Made by a program: the position numbers and the translations under genes. Source: Tetranychus cinnabarinus (lineage: Eukaryota; Arthropoda; Arachnida; Trombidiformes; Tetranychidae). From it: a stretch of 64,000 nucleotides of DNA. The DNA lies in NCBI GenBank assembly GCA_022266195.1, contig WHVY01000004.1:2249501-2313500 (forward strand), given 5' to 3'. Under the pieces are notes generated by a model. The model did no database searches. It worked only from the letters and a program-made list of their open reading frames with translations, and was not told the origin of the DNA. Shown one piece after another: positions 24,294 to 38,358 of this stretch (within the stretch, counting starts at the first letter, position 1; the number at the start of each line of letters is the position of its first letter).

Positions 24294-24558
24294 CAAATTT
24301 TAAGTGTAATTGAGAACAGATCTGGTTAATTTAGATTTCTCCTTCTTACCTTTCTTTTACGTCATTTACGTGGCTTAATTATCAACTGAATTGGTTAGAA
24401 TCTAACCTTCATCACTTTGCTCACTGATTTCATTGAACTTCAATCAAAAACGATTAAACAGTTTCAAGGTTATGTTTAAATTTACCATTAATCAGATGGG
24501 AGAAATATAAAATGATCAAATTGATTCTTTATTGAATTATAAAAAGAAAGCTCAATTA

Positions 24559-24863
24559 CAGTAAAGGCTGAGATAATGGGACGCTGAGATAATGAGACAA
24601 AATTTATAAACGATCCCTAATCAAGGAGGAGTTTAATCTCATTTGATTTCTTCTAATTTCATTGCTATTTCTTTAATTATCAACTAACTTAATTTGATTT
24701 TCTTTCGTAAAATATTAATCAAAAAACTCTAGAAATCAGGTTAAAAAAACAATTGCTGTTGGATTTGATCGATTAAGGAAGATTGAAATAATGAAAATAC
24801 GCTGCCCGGTGAATAGTGTGAATAAGCTATTCCAAGAGAGTCTCATTATCTCAGCCTTTACTG
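24559..24863. mobile_element. Pogo-like MITE (non-autonomous DNA transposon)
   Basis: A 305-bp element bounded by terminal inverted repeats CAGTAAAGGCTGAGATAATG, perfect for 20 bases, then one mismatch and GAC. It is flanked on both sides by TA (24557-24558 and 24864-24865), the target-site duplication of the Tc1/mariner/pogo group; the CAGT start fits pogo-type ends. The left end carries a second, internal copy of GCTGAGATAATGAGAC at 24583-24598. No transposase frame is present, so mobility would need an enzyme from elsewhere. Confidence 0.85.
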
Positions 24864-25769
24864 TAGCTTATTTGATCATCATTTGAACCCAAAGACTAGA
24901 AATTTTGAAACGCAAGAAACATCCATTTCAACAACAATTGGTGTGATATCATCTGGTTATTGGGTTGATTCTGGTGATATTTGAACCTGCCAATTGTGAA
25001 CAATCAAAAATTAAAACTTGTCATTCATACAAATGAATCATTTAAACAATTATCTTAACAATCATCATTACAACCATTCAACTAGGCCTTGAAAATTTGC
25101 ACTCAAAATTCAACTCCAAAACCGAGTGGGTTAACGCATTTGTTACCATTCAGCATAACAACTCAATTTACTGGCACATTTTTTTCTCTTCAAAGTAAAT
25201 TAACTCTAAAAATGATCAGCAAACTCATCAAAACAAGAGATTTATTTTAATCTGTTATTTTTCCAATAAAAGATTACAGTATATTTACATTATATGTAAG
25301 TATATTTTTAAACCAAAGCTTTTTCAAACCAAAGTCCGATTAACGGCTTTAATAAGCTTTAAACACAAAAGAGATCAAACACTAATCCATCTATATACAT
25401 TACTTGAGGCTTTAAAAACTAAAATCTCCTTATGCACCAAAAAAAGCACAAAAAAATCACATTTTGTTACAAATAAATTGAAATAAATCAACAAATTGGT
25501 CGAGACAAATTAAGAGACAAAATAAATCTAAACAATACACACACTTCCATCTAACGAATGAAAAAGCAATCAAACAATCAACGCGAATCCCAATTTAAAG
25601 TAAACATGAATTAAATAACAATCGAACCAGTCTAGCAATTAAGAGACAAATAGTTTGAATCCAAGAAATTAAACAGCTGAAAATTTAAATTTTAAAATTC
25701 GATGAATGAAAATCAAGAGTAAATTGAATATTTATTCAAAAACATAGACAAACACCAAAGGTAATAAGA

Positions 25770-25840
25770 TCCGGCGTTGTCTAGTGGTTAGGATACCTGG
25801 CTCTCACCCAGGAGGCCCGGGTTCAATTCCCGGCGTCGGA
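25770..25840 (+). tRNA. tRNA-Glu (CTC)
   Basis: A full cloverleaf: acceptor TCCGGCG pairs with CGTCGGA (one G-T pair), A box TCTAGTGGTTAGGA, anticodon stem CCTGG/CCAGG with loop CTCTCAC giving anticodon CTC at 25803-25805, and B box GGTTCAATTCC. A run of T follows for pol III termination. There is no intron and no CCA, as in nuclear genes. Confidence 0.97.
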
Positions 25841-26669
25841 ATTCAATTTTGAATTTTTTATCTGAATTAAGAATCATTGATCTGATTAATCATTTTTGCC
25901 TATTTTAAAATTATCATTATTATCTTTGTTAGCTTAGTTTATCGTTTCAAATGCTTTAAAACAAGGAAAGAGCATGGTAAAGGAAAAATATGTAACTCTG
26001 TTTTGGGTGCTCTGGATGCTATTTTGAACCCGTATGATTCATTAAAATTGAGATTAATTTATAGGTCTTTGATTATACTGGAGTCAATTGTTTTGTTTTA
26101 TTTAATTGTCTTTTATTTAGTGTGTTTTTGGGTTCCTTTTGCTTGGTTTTCTTGGTTTTTTTTGGTTCTTTAGCTTGGCTTCTTTTCTTTTATTATTTGT
26201 CAACAGTCCCTACTGTGATCAGGTGATTTTGCATCACGTTAAAATGTAGATATTTGGATGGAATATTTTTAATCTTTGGATTTAAATATTTTTTGTTTTG
26301 TTTTGTTCATTTATTGTTAAGCTGATTAATCTGAAAATGTGATGGGGCGAAATTAAATTCGCGAATTGCTTGGCCGGGTGAGTATTTGTTTTAATCCGTT
26401 TATTGTATCTTAAACGGTTTAAAATTTTGCTACATAAACATTGCTTTCCAGCGAGGTTTTGTTCATTCGCTCTTTTCTAGTCAATCATTATACTTAAATT
26501 TATTCATTTGCTTTCTTATCCATCTAGTTCAATCATCACCACAGTTATCACCAGAGGATCTTTGAAAGTTTGCCTGTTTTTTGGTGCCCATTCTACATCT
26601 ACACAGTCTTTTTTGTTTACCATATCTTATTGCTACAAGTGTACACTTTGTGACCATTAATCATTCATC

Positions 26670-28103
26670 ATGGAGAGTAAACACCAAGGAAGATATTTTT
26701 TTATCGATACCAACCCTTCAAATCAAGCCCCAAGTATTCCAAGCCAGGATAATAAGGGTTATGAAAGTGATATAATCGATGAAGAGTTAGAGCATAGACT
26801 CTATTCTTTGGTTCATCATTCATCTGAAGCTGTTCCAGGTTGTAATACTACACAACGGATTGATACTGCTAAATCATTTATCAGCCCTTCAAAACCTGTG
26901 AAAAAGCAAGCCCCTGACGACTCAACTGTTTCCGCTTCAAAAAGGAGAAAAAGTTCTCCAAGTGGGTTAAAGAAAGCCAATACCATTGATCCTCCACCTT
27001 CCTCATCGTCTTCCACTACTAATCTTCAAGTGCAAGTCGACGCAAATTACAATTCAACCATCTATTTATCTGACTCAGATGAAGACAATGGTGGTTCAGA
27101 AGTAAATATTGTCGATGATCAACGAGATCTATGGCATATAGATTATAAGGATATCCTAATAGCAAACCCAATACATGGGAAGTTTTACCGTCCCAAGATT
27201 TGGTGTTCTAGATGCCGTAAAGAAGGAAATCATCCTGTTAAGCTTTGTCACTTGCCTAAGAATAAGATTTGTTATATATGTGGAGAGATCGGTCATTTAG
27301 GCCAACATTGTAAAAACCAACATTGTAAACGTTGTATGGATTTCCATCCTACTTCGAAGTGTAGTTTAAATGTGAGAGATTTCCAATGTCGAATTTGCAG
27401 CAGATATGGTCATCTCGATGACAATTGCCCTAATCACTGGAGGAAATTTTTCAGTATCACAGATCCTAGCATAGAACCTGATCAATCTAACAATAAAATC
27501 CTTAAAAACAAGAAGAAAAGTTGTTCCGTTTGTGGACGTCACCAACACTATTCTTTTGTTAGTGACTTATACGTAAAACCGTGTATATGTGAAAATTAAT
27601 AACTATTATATTACTAACTTTTTATCTTCTTCTTTTTTATTCTATTTATTCAGGAATGTGACAGGTTACGCCAACGGCACATCGAGATTAGTTCACCATA
27701 TGATGTCAACACTACATTTGGCGGAAATTTTCATCCCAACAAAACCAAATCTCCTGCTTCATCACATCAAACCCTTCAACCATCAGAGGTAACAACATCT
27801 GGCCGCAAATATCGAAGGCCACGCTATTTTAGTTCTAACAATCAAGATGTTGTAACATTGGACTCTGGTACAAATCCACAGATATCTAACAAGAACAATC
27901 GTAAAAAATCCAAAAATGAAAGAAGAAACAAGAAGAAGAAAGCTGGACGGCAATTTGACGATTCAGTTCAAATCATTAATGGACCCTCAATACGTTCTGG
28001 TCGTGTGGATAAGAATAAAACAAAACAACAACAGAAGAAAAGAAATCGTAAAGCTGGTAAAAATCTTGGAAACTCCGACTTCATGATTGGATTTAGGCGT
28101 TAA
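26670..28103 (+). CDS. ZCCHC7/Air-like CCHC zinc-knuckle protein
   Basis: Two exons, 26670-27572 and 27654-28103, joined in phase 0 to give 450 residues. The N-terminal half is polar with acidic stretches (LSDSDEDNGG). From about residue 178 a chain of zinc knuckles follows: CSRCRKEGNHPVKLC, CYICGEIGHLGQHC, CKRCMDFHPTSKC, CRICSRYGHLDDNC and a final CSVCGRHQHYS element. The C-terminus is very basic (RKKSKNERRNKKKKAGR) and suits RNA binding or nucleolar location. This layout matches ZCCHC7 and yeast Air1/Air2, the RNA-binding subunits of the TRAMP polyadenylation complex that feeds nuclear RNA to the exosome. The paralogue assignment rests on the knuckle pattern alone. Poly(A) signal AATAAA at 28196-28201. 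Confidence 0.85.
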
Positions 28104-31100
28104 ATCTGTAAATTAAAAAAATTCACTATACAGCTTTCCTACCCTTTCGATTGTAATACATTAGAGGGTTACTGTGCAAACCTCAATATTGCCTCAATAA
28201 ACTATTATATTCAACTTTCAACAATGTTTCAAAAAAAATTTTCATTCTCGTGCCAATTTTCATAATAAAATCAAATAGATATTATATTTCGGGTGTAAAA
28301 AACTAAACATGTTAAATAAATATTGAACATTGCTCAAAAAATCAATGTTGATAAAGAAATACATTTGTAAACAAAAGATATTTATTGAATAATCGAGAAA
28401 AAAATCATGCAAAAGCTCCTTGAATAAATCAATAACTTTTCCAAATCATTGTAACATAATAATTCTGTTTTGAAATTCTCAAAGAGTCACTGATGGTTGT
28501 AGCTGTAGATTATTTCACTTCGAGATTGATTAGTTCAATCGGAAACAGGAATGATTGAAAGATGAATAGAAAGATTATTGAATGGATTGCTCAAGAGTTT
28601 CTCAATCAATTTGTAATATTAATAGTAGTTAGCCATTGATGTGTAACTGTGTTGTTCAACTAAAAGTATGCTTTAGTTATCAGAGATGAAAATGTTTCAA
28701 TGAAATACCAAAATATGATGAGAATAAACTTATTGAATTCATTGATTCATTGATTCAACATACGGATCAATTTACAAGTAAAAAACACGAACAAGCCAAG
28801 TGTAAAAAATGATTAGCTTTTCCTAATAGTAAAATGTCATTAAATCTTTACTTGAATTGATTTCAATTGTACTTCTATTTGAATAAGTTTCAACATTTTT
28901 GATTCACTGAGCTCGAAGTCGATTTGAATGATTCTTTAAATAGATTTGATTCGAGTTTTGAAACAATAGGTTGAGCTTTTTAATTTCTTGGTTAAATTGC
29001 TGCAACATCAATTAGATGGGAATTTGAAAGTCTGTAGTTACTCCAATGGTAAAGGAAAAGGTTTGTTTCAAATTGAAATAGCATGAAGGAAACTCATTAG
29101 ACTTGCTTTAAAGTAAATACAGTTCAATGTTTATTGTTTACTTATCAAGTAAACATAATTTCCATTTAATTGGCTTCATCAAACCTAATTGTAATCAAAT
29201 AAATTAGCTAATGGCAGCAATTGCTGGTAGACTTGACTTCAAGTATGAAAGTTCATGCAAAAATACAAGGTTAATGCTTTTTGTAAGCAGACTTATCAAT
29301 TTAATTGTATATGTTTTACAAGTTAATTTTAGGCCTTACTTTGATTAACCCAATCTTTATGGTGATCATTGCTAATGATTCATTAGGAATGGATATGGTG
29401 ACAAAGTGTACATATTTTGATCAGTGAATAGTTCCATAAAGTGGTGAAAAAAGCATGGATCTAATTGCGGTATCATGAAGAAGAGGAAAGATGAAAAATC
29501 AGTATAAGTCATGCTCAACATGGTTACAGAAACCATAGAAGCTATGTTAACTAGAACGGAAGAAGGAGAAGATGATGAACTGAAGATGAAAGAAAGTAAT
29601 CGATGAAAAGAAACCCCAGAGAAGACAGAGAAGATACGAAATGTTAATTTGGGTCTTTCTGTTTCTCTTGAAAGCTGTGCGAATGGATGTTTCCACATAA
29701 AGACACATTAATGTACATACATATACAGATTCAAACCAGAAAAGATCTTATTTTATCAAGTGTTGTAAGACATCAGAAGATAGAGTGAAAGGAAGGCAGA
29801 AGACGAACAAGAAGAAAGCTGTTAATCCACCGAAAGTGACCTTCCCTTCAGTTTGTTAACTAGTACCTTTAAAATTATTAATCAATTTGTGTTTGGTGGT
29901 CAATCGATAATTTAAAAAGTCTAATTTTTCTTGTGTGTGTTTCTGGTCCACATTGTTTCAACTCGATTCTTCTCAATCTATTCCTAAACCTCTTTCCTTC
30001 TTTGACTCGCCATTATTTAAGCAACCAGCAACATAAACAAAAATTACATTTCACCATGAAACTGTGATTTTGTTACAACTTCTTTTAGATGTTTGGTGTT
30101 AATTTTCAATTATTGTTACCACCATTACTGATACAATTTCAATTTTACCAGTGTTTGATATGCCCATGTGAAACTAGCCTGTTAATATGATGTTATTGTG
30201 ATCCGCGTTTTCACTCCTTTTGGGTTTTCAGTGTTACTCTCATTTAGTGTTTTCTTCGTTTCACCCAATTATTCATCAACCGCCTTTTACTTGAAAATCT
30301 TCCCTTTATCCCTGTTAACCCAAAGAATCTCCATTTCCACCATCATTTTGATCAGTGTCTTCTAGTTAAACCTAAGCCGGTGAAAAGCATTGTTTTATAA
30401 CCCAAGTCATCCTAAATCTCCTGTCTCGTCTTGTTATACCTTTTTTTACTGCTACCCAGTGCAATAGATTAACTTAATTGAGATGCTTACATTGTTTATG
30501 GTTAATAGTTTTGTAAAATTTATATAATTTAACACTCTCTTATTAACTAACCTTGAATGACAATAATATAATAAATTGTTATACGAGTTAAACAAAATAA
30601 ACTTGGAAAAATTATACTGCCAACACTTTGAAGCCATCAAATCTCAACCAAACTCCACAGACGTAATGTTAAAATTTCCTCGACAATTGTCACACCAGTC
30701 ATTGCCATTCTAACAACAATTCCTACAGTTATTTGTTTAATTGTAAATTTTACCAATTGGAAAGCCGATTAATCGTTATTTACCACTTATCACTTCTGCA
30801 TGGTCAACAAGCCATCAAACCAACGACAACCCCAATACAACCTTTCTTGCTGCCATACTTGCTGTCTCCTGATAATGGCTAGAATAAGGTAACTCTATAT
30901 GACGTTAATTTGATTGAGTTGATCAATAACCTGAGACAAATGATTTCATTGCGGTACAATGTTAATGTAGCTGTTAATATACACACTGGATTATTATGGT
31001 GGTTATCCCTTTCAAGAATATAATTGATTTTTGCTATCGTATGTAATAACTCGTTGCTTTTTTGCCTGCTGCTTGGTCCAGTCCCTACCTAATATATTTT

Positions 31101-32689
31101 ACATTCAGTCATCCTTTTGCATCATCCTTCCCACTCATCTCAAACTACTTCACCTCTATCTTCATTATTGAAGATCAAGTCAGAAGAGAGAGAAAGAGAA
31201 AAAGAAAGGAAAATTAGGAAAAGCAACACTTCTCCTGTTAATCACTTGATATCAGTTATACTTTTAAAATTAAATAACCTTTAAAAGAGTTTGGAACGCA
31301 ATTTTCAAGTCAACAAACCATCAAGCCATCTTAAAGTTCATCATGGCCTTTAAAAAAAGCACGGAACTAGCCTGAAGCAGACTCTTAATAATGAAAGTTA
31401 GTGAAAAGATTGGAAAAACCGGAAGAAAGAAAGATATCCATCATATCACAATCATGACTGACCTAACATATTTATGTATGGAAACAAACTGACCTCTATT
31501 TTCAATGATGTCTTGGTTCACTTTCACTACTTTCATGTGAATTACTGAATTAATCAGCATACATGACACGCCATTACAACTACCCTTCACCTTTATCCCT
31601 TTAAAAAGATCTGCGCTCATTCAAACCACCAAACCAACATCAATATTGATATCATCAATTGAAACCATCAATTGAAATTGAATTTCCGAGAAGAAGAAAA
31701 AAAAGTGAAAAAATGATTTTCCCGATCAATCCACACCATTTAGAGCAAGATAACAATGATGAAAATAAGATATTATACAATTTATCCATGACCACCATCA
31801 TTATAATGACCACTTTTATGATACATATCAAAGGAGGCAAGAAAAGGGTAGAGAAAAAATGACCAAAAAACAAACTTATTGGCCTAACAGATTCAATTTG
31901 ATGATTATTATTATTATTTTTCATTATTGTTATCTTCAATGAACCATACATTAGCATGTTATTATCATTTGGATATCACAATACTAAACAATATCAACAC
32001 ACAAAAAAATAAATCATTTTCATCATTACTTCCACTACTATCATTGATATATAATGTTTACTAATATCTTTCTTCTCTTTCTCCTTTTTTTTTCAGGTGA
32101 CCTGGTAAAGTGAAAGGCGTTTGACCAGGAATTGCCAAGAAAACCAAAGCTCAGTGAATCTAACATCTTGAACAGACAGAAACCATCATCACCTCAGCTA
32201 TAATCATCATCACCATCTTCAACCACAACAACAACATCTTTTCAACTTGATTAACTTTCACTCAATTTACATCATAAACTACCTATCATCATCCATCGTC
32301 ATCATCACTGCCTCCCTTTCCTCTCACTCTTTCTCTCTTGCAATCTCTCACTCTTCCTGATATTTTCTTGCCGTCATCATAATTCTCATTATCATCAGTT
32401 GTTTCATCGAAACGGCAATTTACATTTTAAACAGTTAACAGTACATCAATATTGACTTAAACCATCATCGATCCATCCAGTATTGATATTTAGTGTCATT
32501 GAGACACTTTTTTGTTTCTTATTCAAAACCAACACACTTTTGTCAACACAATTATTATATTAGCTGTGATAACTTTACCAGTTAATTTTAACACCAATAA
32601 CAATTGTCATTGACAGATTTATACACAATTAATCCATTGCTCTTGTTATCCGGGATTCCATACATCAGATAAACTACGGACCATTAAAA
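28104..32689. other. 4.6 kb upstream of the fatty acyl-CoA reductase
   Basis: No coding exon supported. A C/T-rich tract ending in TTTCAG at 32091-32096 is a strong acceptor, so the exon that carries the FAR start codon probably begins at 32097 with a 590-base 5' UTR, and a further non-coding exon should lie upstream. That UTR is rich in CATCATCA-type repeats (about 32180-32400). The minus-strand frame at 29372-29698 is Ser/Phe low complexity and not convincing. Confidence 0.5.
28196..28201 (+). terminator. Poly(A) signal of the zinc-knuckle gene
   Basis: AATAAA 93 bases after the stop codon of the ZCCHC7-like gene, on the same strand. Confidence 0.6.
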
Positions 32690-35600
32690 ATGTTGCCTCG
32701 AAATGAGTCTCAGATTGGCAATTTTTTCAACGACCGAAGTGTTTTCATTACCGGTGCCACAGGATTCATGGGAAAGGTGTGAAAATGTCCATTCTTTTTT
32801 AACCCAAAATCAATCAATAACTTAATGATCCATTGTTTTACCCAATGATTTTGTTCCCTTACTTTCCTTGAAAAACCTTTCAATGTCCGATAATTGATTC
32901 TAACTCTTTTTTTTATCTTCTCTTTGTTATTTCAGGTTCTGGTTGAGAAGCTTCTTCGTTCCTGTTCAGGTGTGAAAAACATTTACGTTTTGCTTCGAAA
33001 TAAAAAGGGACTCAATACTCATCAACGTTTGGATGAACTCATGGATGCAAAGGTGTGATTATCAATTATTTACATTCATTAAATTTAACTTTCCCCGCTC
33101 TCCCCACAACTACCATGTTAACTTATCTAATCTGACAAATTTCTGGTTCAACTTAACCAAATCTTTACAATAGCTGTAATCTTAACACATAACCCAAAAA
33201 CATTGTTAATAGCGGCAACACAAATAGACAAATTAATTTACCATGGTAAAGTCAATTATTCAGCTCTTCATCCCATTCAAACCAGAAAACCTTCATTTCT
33301 CTTGTTATCACATCTTTTATTGTTATCCACTATTATTATGCTTATTGTGACAATATATCAAAACTGTTGCTTAGATGAACAACTTTATTTCCTGCGATAT
33401 TCTTGACATCAATAATGTTTCAATATTGACCCTGATTCTAATCTTTTTGTCTTCTTCTTGTCCATTTTACATGGTCATTACCTTGGTCTGTTCACCATAA
33501 ACATTGATCGATTCATCACAATGATTGGTAATCAAAAAAAGATCTTTGACCGGTTAAAAGAGGAAAACCCGAAAGCATTGAATAAAGTGATTGGGATTTC
33601 GGGTGACATTTCACTGGATGGATTAGGATTATCTGACAATGATTTGAAAATGTTAATCAAAGAGATTTCAGTTGTTTTTCATTCAGCAGCAACAGTAAAG
33701 TTTGATGAACCATTAAGGTAAGACAATTTATGATGCTTATAAACATTATCATTGTAACAATACTTTTGCAAAAATGTTCATTACCGTTGATCCATCAAAA
33801 TATGCCTTGAAAAACCTTTTTGAAACACTTAATCAATAGAGTTAATTTGAGTTAATTTGGCGATATTCACCTTTAATCAGGAACTTAACAGGAACATGAC
33901 ATTAACGATGTGATGTTTTAATGTTGCTCTTGATTCATCGACCTTAACTGCCCTTGACCGTTATCATTAACAAATATTAGTAATATTAGTGAAAGTTGAT
34001 TTAATTTACTTGAAAGAAATGACGGAAATTTAGTATTATCTTGATTATTCCGTGACGATAATCGTGATGATGTTGATGATTATTTTGTTTTAATTCTGGG
34101 TCAATGAAATGGTTGAATAAAAAACTATTAACTCAAGTTAAACTCACTTTTAAGAACTGGTTATCATCAAATATTTGGTTTCACTTTCTGCTTGATTGTG
34201 ATAAACCTAAAATCCCATCATACGATAATCAACATCTCAATTACCAGCAATTTCATTCATTCATATTAAACCTCGTTGACATTACTTTTAATCAGGTTAA
34301 CATTATTCCCAATAATCAACACTCAACATTGAAATTGTAATTTAGAGGTTTTCATGTCGATTTGTTACTTCATCTCAGCTCAATTTTCAATTCACTTTAA
34401 AGTCGTTCTTGTAGGTTGTCAGGTTTTTTTTCATGGAATCACCAGAAGTACCCAAATCTCACCCAAAATCTTTACCCAAAAAGCTCATTTGATCTAGATC
34501 GCTAATTAAACTCATGAGAATACATTTTAGTTGAAAGCTTGTTTACAATTTATAACCAGGTCAACATCAAACCTTTATCAAGTTGATCATCAGCTTGCCT
34601 TTGACCATTAATTCAGTATCAATCCTTACGGATTTCAAAAATAATACAATTCTGACTTACTTCAATTGATACTTTAACTGCGATTGAAACTCTCATTGAT
34701 TGAAAAATTTAAATAATAAAGTTATTCAGTAGCAATTGATATTTACAATTTTAAAGTAAAATTTTGCAAAATTATTTCATCTATCCATCAGCTTGAGGGC
34801 AAAATTGTTTAATATCAATTTGTGTTGTCAATACTTTAATTCACACAAACGTAATGATTAAATTTGACATCTATTAATTTGATTAATGTCAGTGAAAGAA
34901 TCAATTTCACTTTCATTGAAACTGACTGTTTGCACAATTTCAATGGAAGGTAATTTGAACACTTTACCTTCATTTCATTTATTACATTATTAATGAATAG
35001 ATATTCAAATGTATTCACCAAACTTACATCAATCATTTTCATTGTTAACATTGATAAACCATTTATTGATTAAAACCTAATTCTTGTCTCTTCCTAATCT
35101 TGACCATCTATAGAGCTTCCATTGAGTTCAATGTTCTTGGAACCAGAAGAGTGATCCAATTTTGCCATAAGCTGAATAAACTGATGGTAAGTTATTGTCA
35201 GTCAATATTGAAGTTAAAACAGTTCAGCAGATTAAAATTTAAATTAAATTTTTACTAATAAAACCGTTTTCTTATTACAGGCTTTGGTTCATGTTTCAAC
35301 TGCTTATGCCAACTGCAATCGTTTTGAAATTGATGAAGCATTTTATGAATCACCAATTAAACCACAACAAGTTGTCGATGCAATGGAATGGATGTCAGAT
35401 GATATAATTAATGAAATAACACCTAAACTAGTCGGTGATCGTCCCAATACTTATACTTACACCAAAGCTTTAGCAGAAACTTTACTCACCCAAGAGTGCG
35501 GTTCATTACCAGTTGCTATTGTACGACCATCCATAGTGACGGCTGCTGCCAGGGAACCTTGTGCCGGTTGGGTTGACAACATGAATGGGCCAACTGGTTT

Positions 35601-38358
35601 GGTCTTAGCTTCTTCAAAAGGAATCCTTCGAACCATGTTGATTGACTCAAAAGCCACAGCTGACCTTATCCCAGTAGACACAGTGATTAACCTGATGATT
35701 ACCGTGGCCTGGTACACAGCAACCCGTCAACAGAACAACATAATGATTTACAATTGTACATCGGGTTTGCTCAATCCAATTACATGGGGTGACATTGAAC
35801 GAATCGCATTTCCCATTCTCTTGAAATATCCATCTTCTGAAATGTTCCGTTATCCCGGTGGTTATTTCAAGAACAACAAGCTTGCCAATGAAATTTCCGT
35901 CTTTTTTGAACATTTCATACCTTCCTATTTGGCTGACTTTTTAAGTGCCCTAACAGGCGGTCAAAGAGGGTAAGACTTTAAACAATCTATTTTTAATTGC
36001 TGTTCATTTGATCAATATTAAGGATGGATCAAACTGAGTTATTGGTTTATGATTAACACAGAGTGAAAACAAGAAACAAATGGAAAAGGAAAATTTAATC
36101 TACTGATTCAAATTTTTTCAAAATCCTTTTCATCTTTAATTCCTTTCTTCACCTTTCAACATCAAGTCTGTACCTGATTTACCTGTCTTGCCTTATTTAC
36201 TCTGGTTTTACATTTTTGGCTTCAGTTGAATTCAGTTGAAACAACTGTAATTAATTATTGATGTTACTTGGCCGTAACCTTAGTCTACAGACACAATCCT
36301 TTTTTCATTTGTCTTATTGTTTTCTTGGCTCATTAATCTTTCAAATCTTACAATTTACTTCTGTTCATAATTGATCAAACCAATCATTTATCCATCTAAC
36401 TATGAATTCAATTAATTGATTAACCCTTGTCTTTTGATTCCAGGAAAATGGTTAAAATTTACGAGAAACTTCATCGAGCCAGTAAAGCACTAGAATTTTT
36501 CACAACAAGACAATGGCGATTTAAGGTTGATAATGTTCTTATGCTGTGTGATCAGCTTCGTGGAGTAGATAAACAGGTAAATAATTGCTTTGACTATTTA
36601 CATCTGAACAAATACTTCCAATCTTCGGTAAAATACATTTTAATTCAAGCAATTTGAATTTTTGCCATCAAAAAAGCTCATTTCACAAAAGGACTTGATA
36701 CACAATTCTCAAGCTATGATCATTAACAGCTATCTTTTACTAGATTCAGGGTGAAACTGATTCTCTGAAATCTTGAACAATATTTACTCATCGTTATTCA
36801 CTCTGTTTACATTTTATTGACTGAATTATTCCCACAGTACAGTTTTTATAAACAATACAAATCAATAAGCAATTTTGTACAGACTTAGCTACTGAATTTA
36901 ACGATATTTTCAAAATGTTTGCGTGATCATTAACATTAATAGAGTTGACAAATGTTAACATATTGCTATCCACTTACTTTTCAATTCATTTCAAAGTCAT
37001 TCTCCTGTCTTTATTTACCTTATTTTCACGATTCCCTGTTTGAAGTCACAAATTTTGAATAATCTGGGAAAATGAGCGATTTGATTTGATTTAAATTGCG
37101 TGTAAAACGATAAATTGAATTTGATACTTTCAAGTATTTCATCTCAGTATTTTTTTGCAGTGATTTCAACAAATTTGTATTTCATTGTCAATTTAAACAA
37201 TTTGACTAAAAAGTCTACGAGTAAAGTCAATGACAAACTAATCAGAGTCAATTTACTAATTATTGTCTAATTTGATTCTTCTCTACAGTTATTTCACTTC
37301 GATATTCGGGACCTTCACTGGCCAACATATTGGGAAGATTACATTCTCGGTATAAGAAAATATGTCCTCAAAGAGGAAAACAGTACTTTACCATCGGCGA
37401 GGAAAAACTTGCAACGGTAAGTGTTGTGTCCTTTTACCGACCAAATCAACTACAAAAATGATCTTCAAGATAGTAAATGGATTCCTTCAGCAACTGTTCT
37501 GATAAAAAAACATTGGAAAAGTCATTTTTAACATAATTTGTGAATAGCTTTAGCTAAAGGGAAAAAAGTGAATAGCTGAGTTTGTTTGTATTTGGCTACT
37601 TTTTGATTCTCATATGAAAAAAGTTAATCACTACCTTCAGATCCAGCTCTCCTTATTGTGTAGATACAATCAACTTCATTGCTTGGTTGAGTTGAAAGCA
37701 AGTTGATGCATCATTCAGCTGAAAATGAAGCCAATTGTTGCGGTTCAATTTTCAACCCTTTATTATATCATAAGCTGTCATAGTATAGCGGTTAGTACTT
37801 CGCGTTGTGGCCGCGACGACCCAGGTTCGACTCCTGGTGACAGCAATTGATTAATTCTTTTGACGTAATTTTCCACAATTTAAGGTCCATTTTTCAACCT
37901 TTAATCACCTCATCATAATACAAGAGTTAAATTGTATTTCAACTATTTCTTTATGGTTTTTTACGCTACAAAAGCCTTGCAAAATCACTTTTCTCAACCT
38001 TTTGCTCATCGATTATTACAGTTGATCGGTGAATTCAATCAAATTTTAATAAATTTTCACCAATTTAACAGTTGAATCGCATGCAAGAATCGTTTTATCA
38101 AAACATTGTTTCATTGATTTAAAGTAAAGCTTTGAAGTATCATTAATCATGGATGATTTGAAGAGTTGAACATTTACTAAATTTTGGCCAAATTACTAAT
38201 TGACTGTTTGTTTCTCTATTTACAGGTTATATTATCTAAATAGGATTATTGATCTTTTTTTAATTCTTGGCATTTGGAACATATTTTTACGACGAACGCG
38301 AACTGCAAGAGTTATCTGGTTATTTTTCACCAATCTATCTAAATCGATAATGTTTTAG
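32690..38358 (+). CDS. Fatty acyl-CoA reductase
   Basis: Eight exons, 32690-32776, 32936-33052, 33542-33717, 35114-35186, 35281-35969, 36444-36576, 37289-37416 and 38226-38358, give 511 residues with all phases closing. The N-terminal Rossmann motif TGATGFMGK (21-29) binds NADPH, and the YTYTK pair (Tyr209, Lys213) is the SDR active site. The FAR_C domain follows (FDIRDLHWPTYWEDYILG), then a hydrophobic C-terminal segment that could anchor the protein in the ER or peroxisome membrane. FARs reduce very-long-chain acyl-CoA to fatty alcohol for wax, ether lipid and surface lipid synthesis; arthropods have many paralogues, so orthology is not assigned. The exon 3 acceptor (AAAAAAAG) has an A-rich approach but is the only one in frame. 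A tRNA-His gene sits in the last intron. Confidence 0.94.
37774..37845 (+). tRNA. tRNA-His (GTG), inside a FAR intron
   Basis: A 72-base cloverleaf: acceptor GCTGTCA pairs with TGACAGC, then discriminator A; anticodon stem TCGCG/CGCGA; loop TTGTGGC with anticodon GTG at 37807-37809; B box GGTTCGACTCC. TTTT follows at 37857-37860. It lies on the same strand within the last intron of the FAR gene (37417-38225). Confidence 0.96.

Larger units (their letters stand above)
23771..26669. other. Interval between LOXL and the zinc-knuckle gene
   Basis: Holds the NSUN5 pseudogene (23938-24293), the MITE (24559-24863) and tRNA-Glu (25770-25840). No protein-coding exon was recognised. The last 300 bases must contain the promoter and 5' UTR of the zinc-knuckle gene. 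Confidence 0.6.

Noticed and set aside
29372..29698. Minus-strand 108-codon frame
   Set aside because: Ser/Phe-rich low complexity from GA-rich plus-strand sequence; no splice signals or homology.
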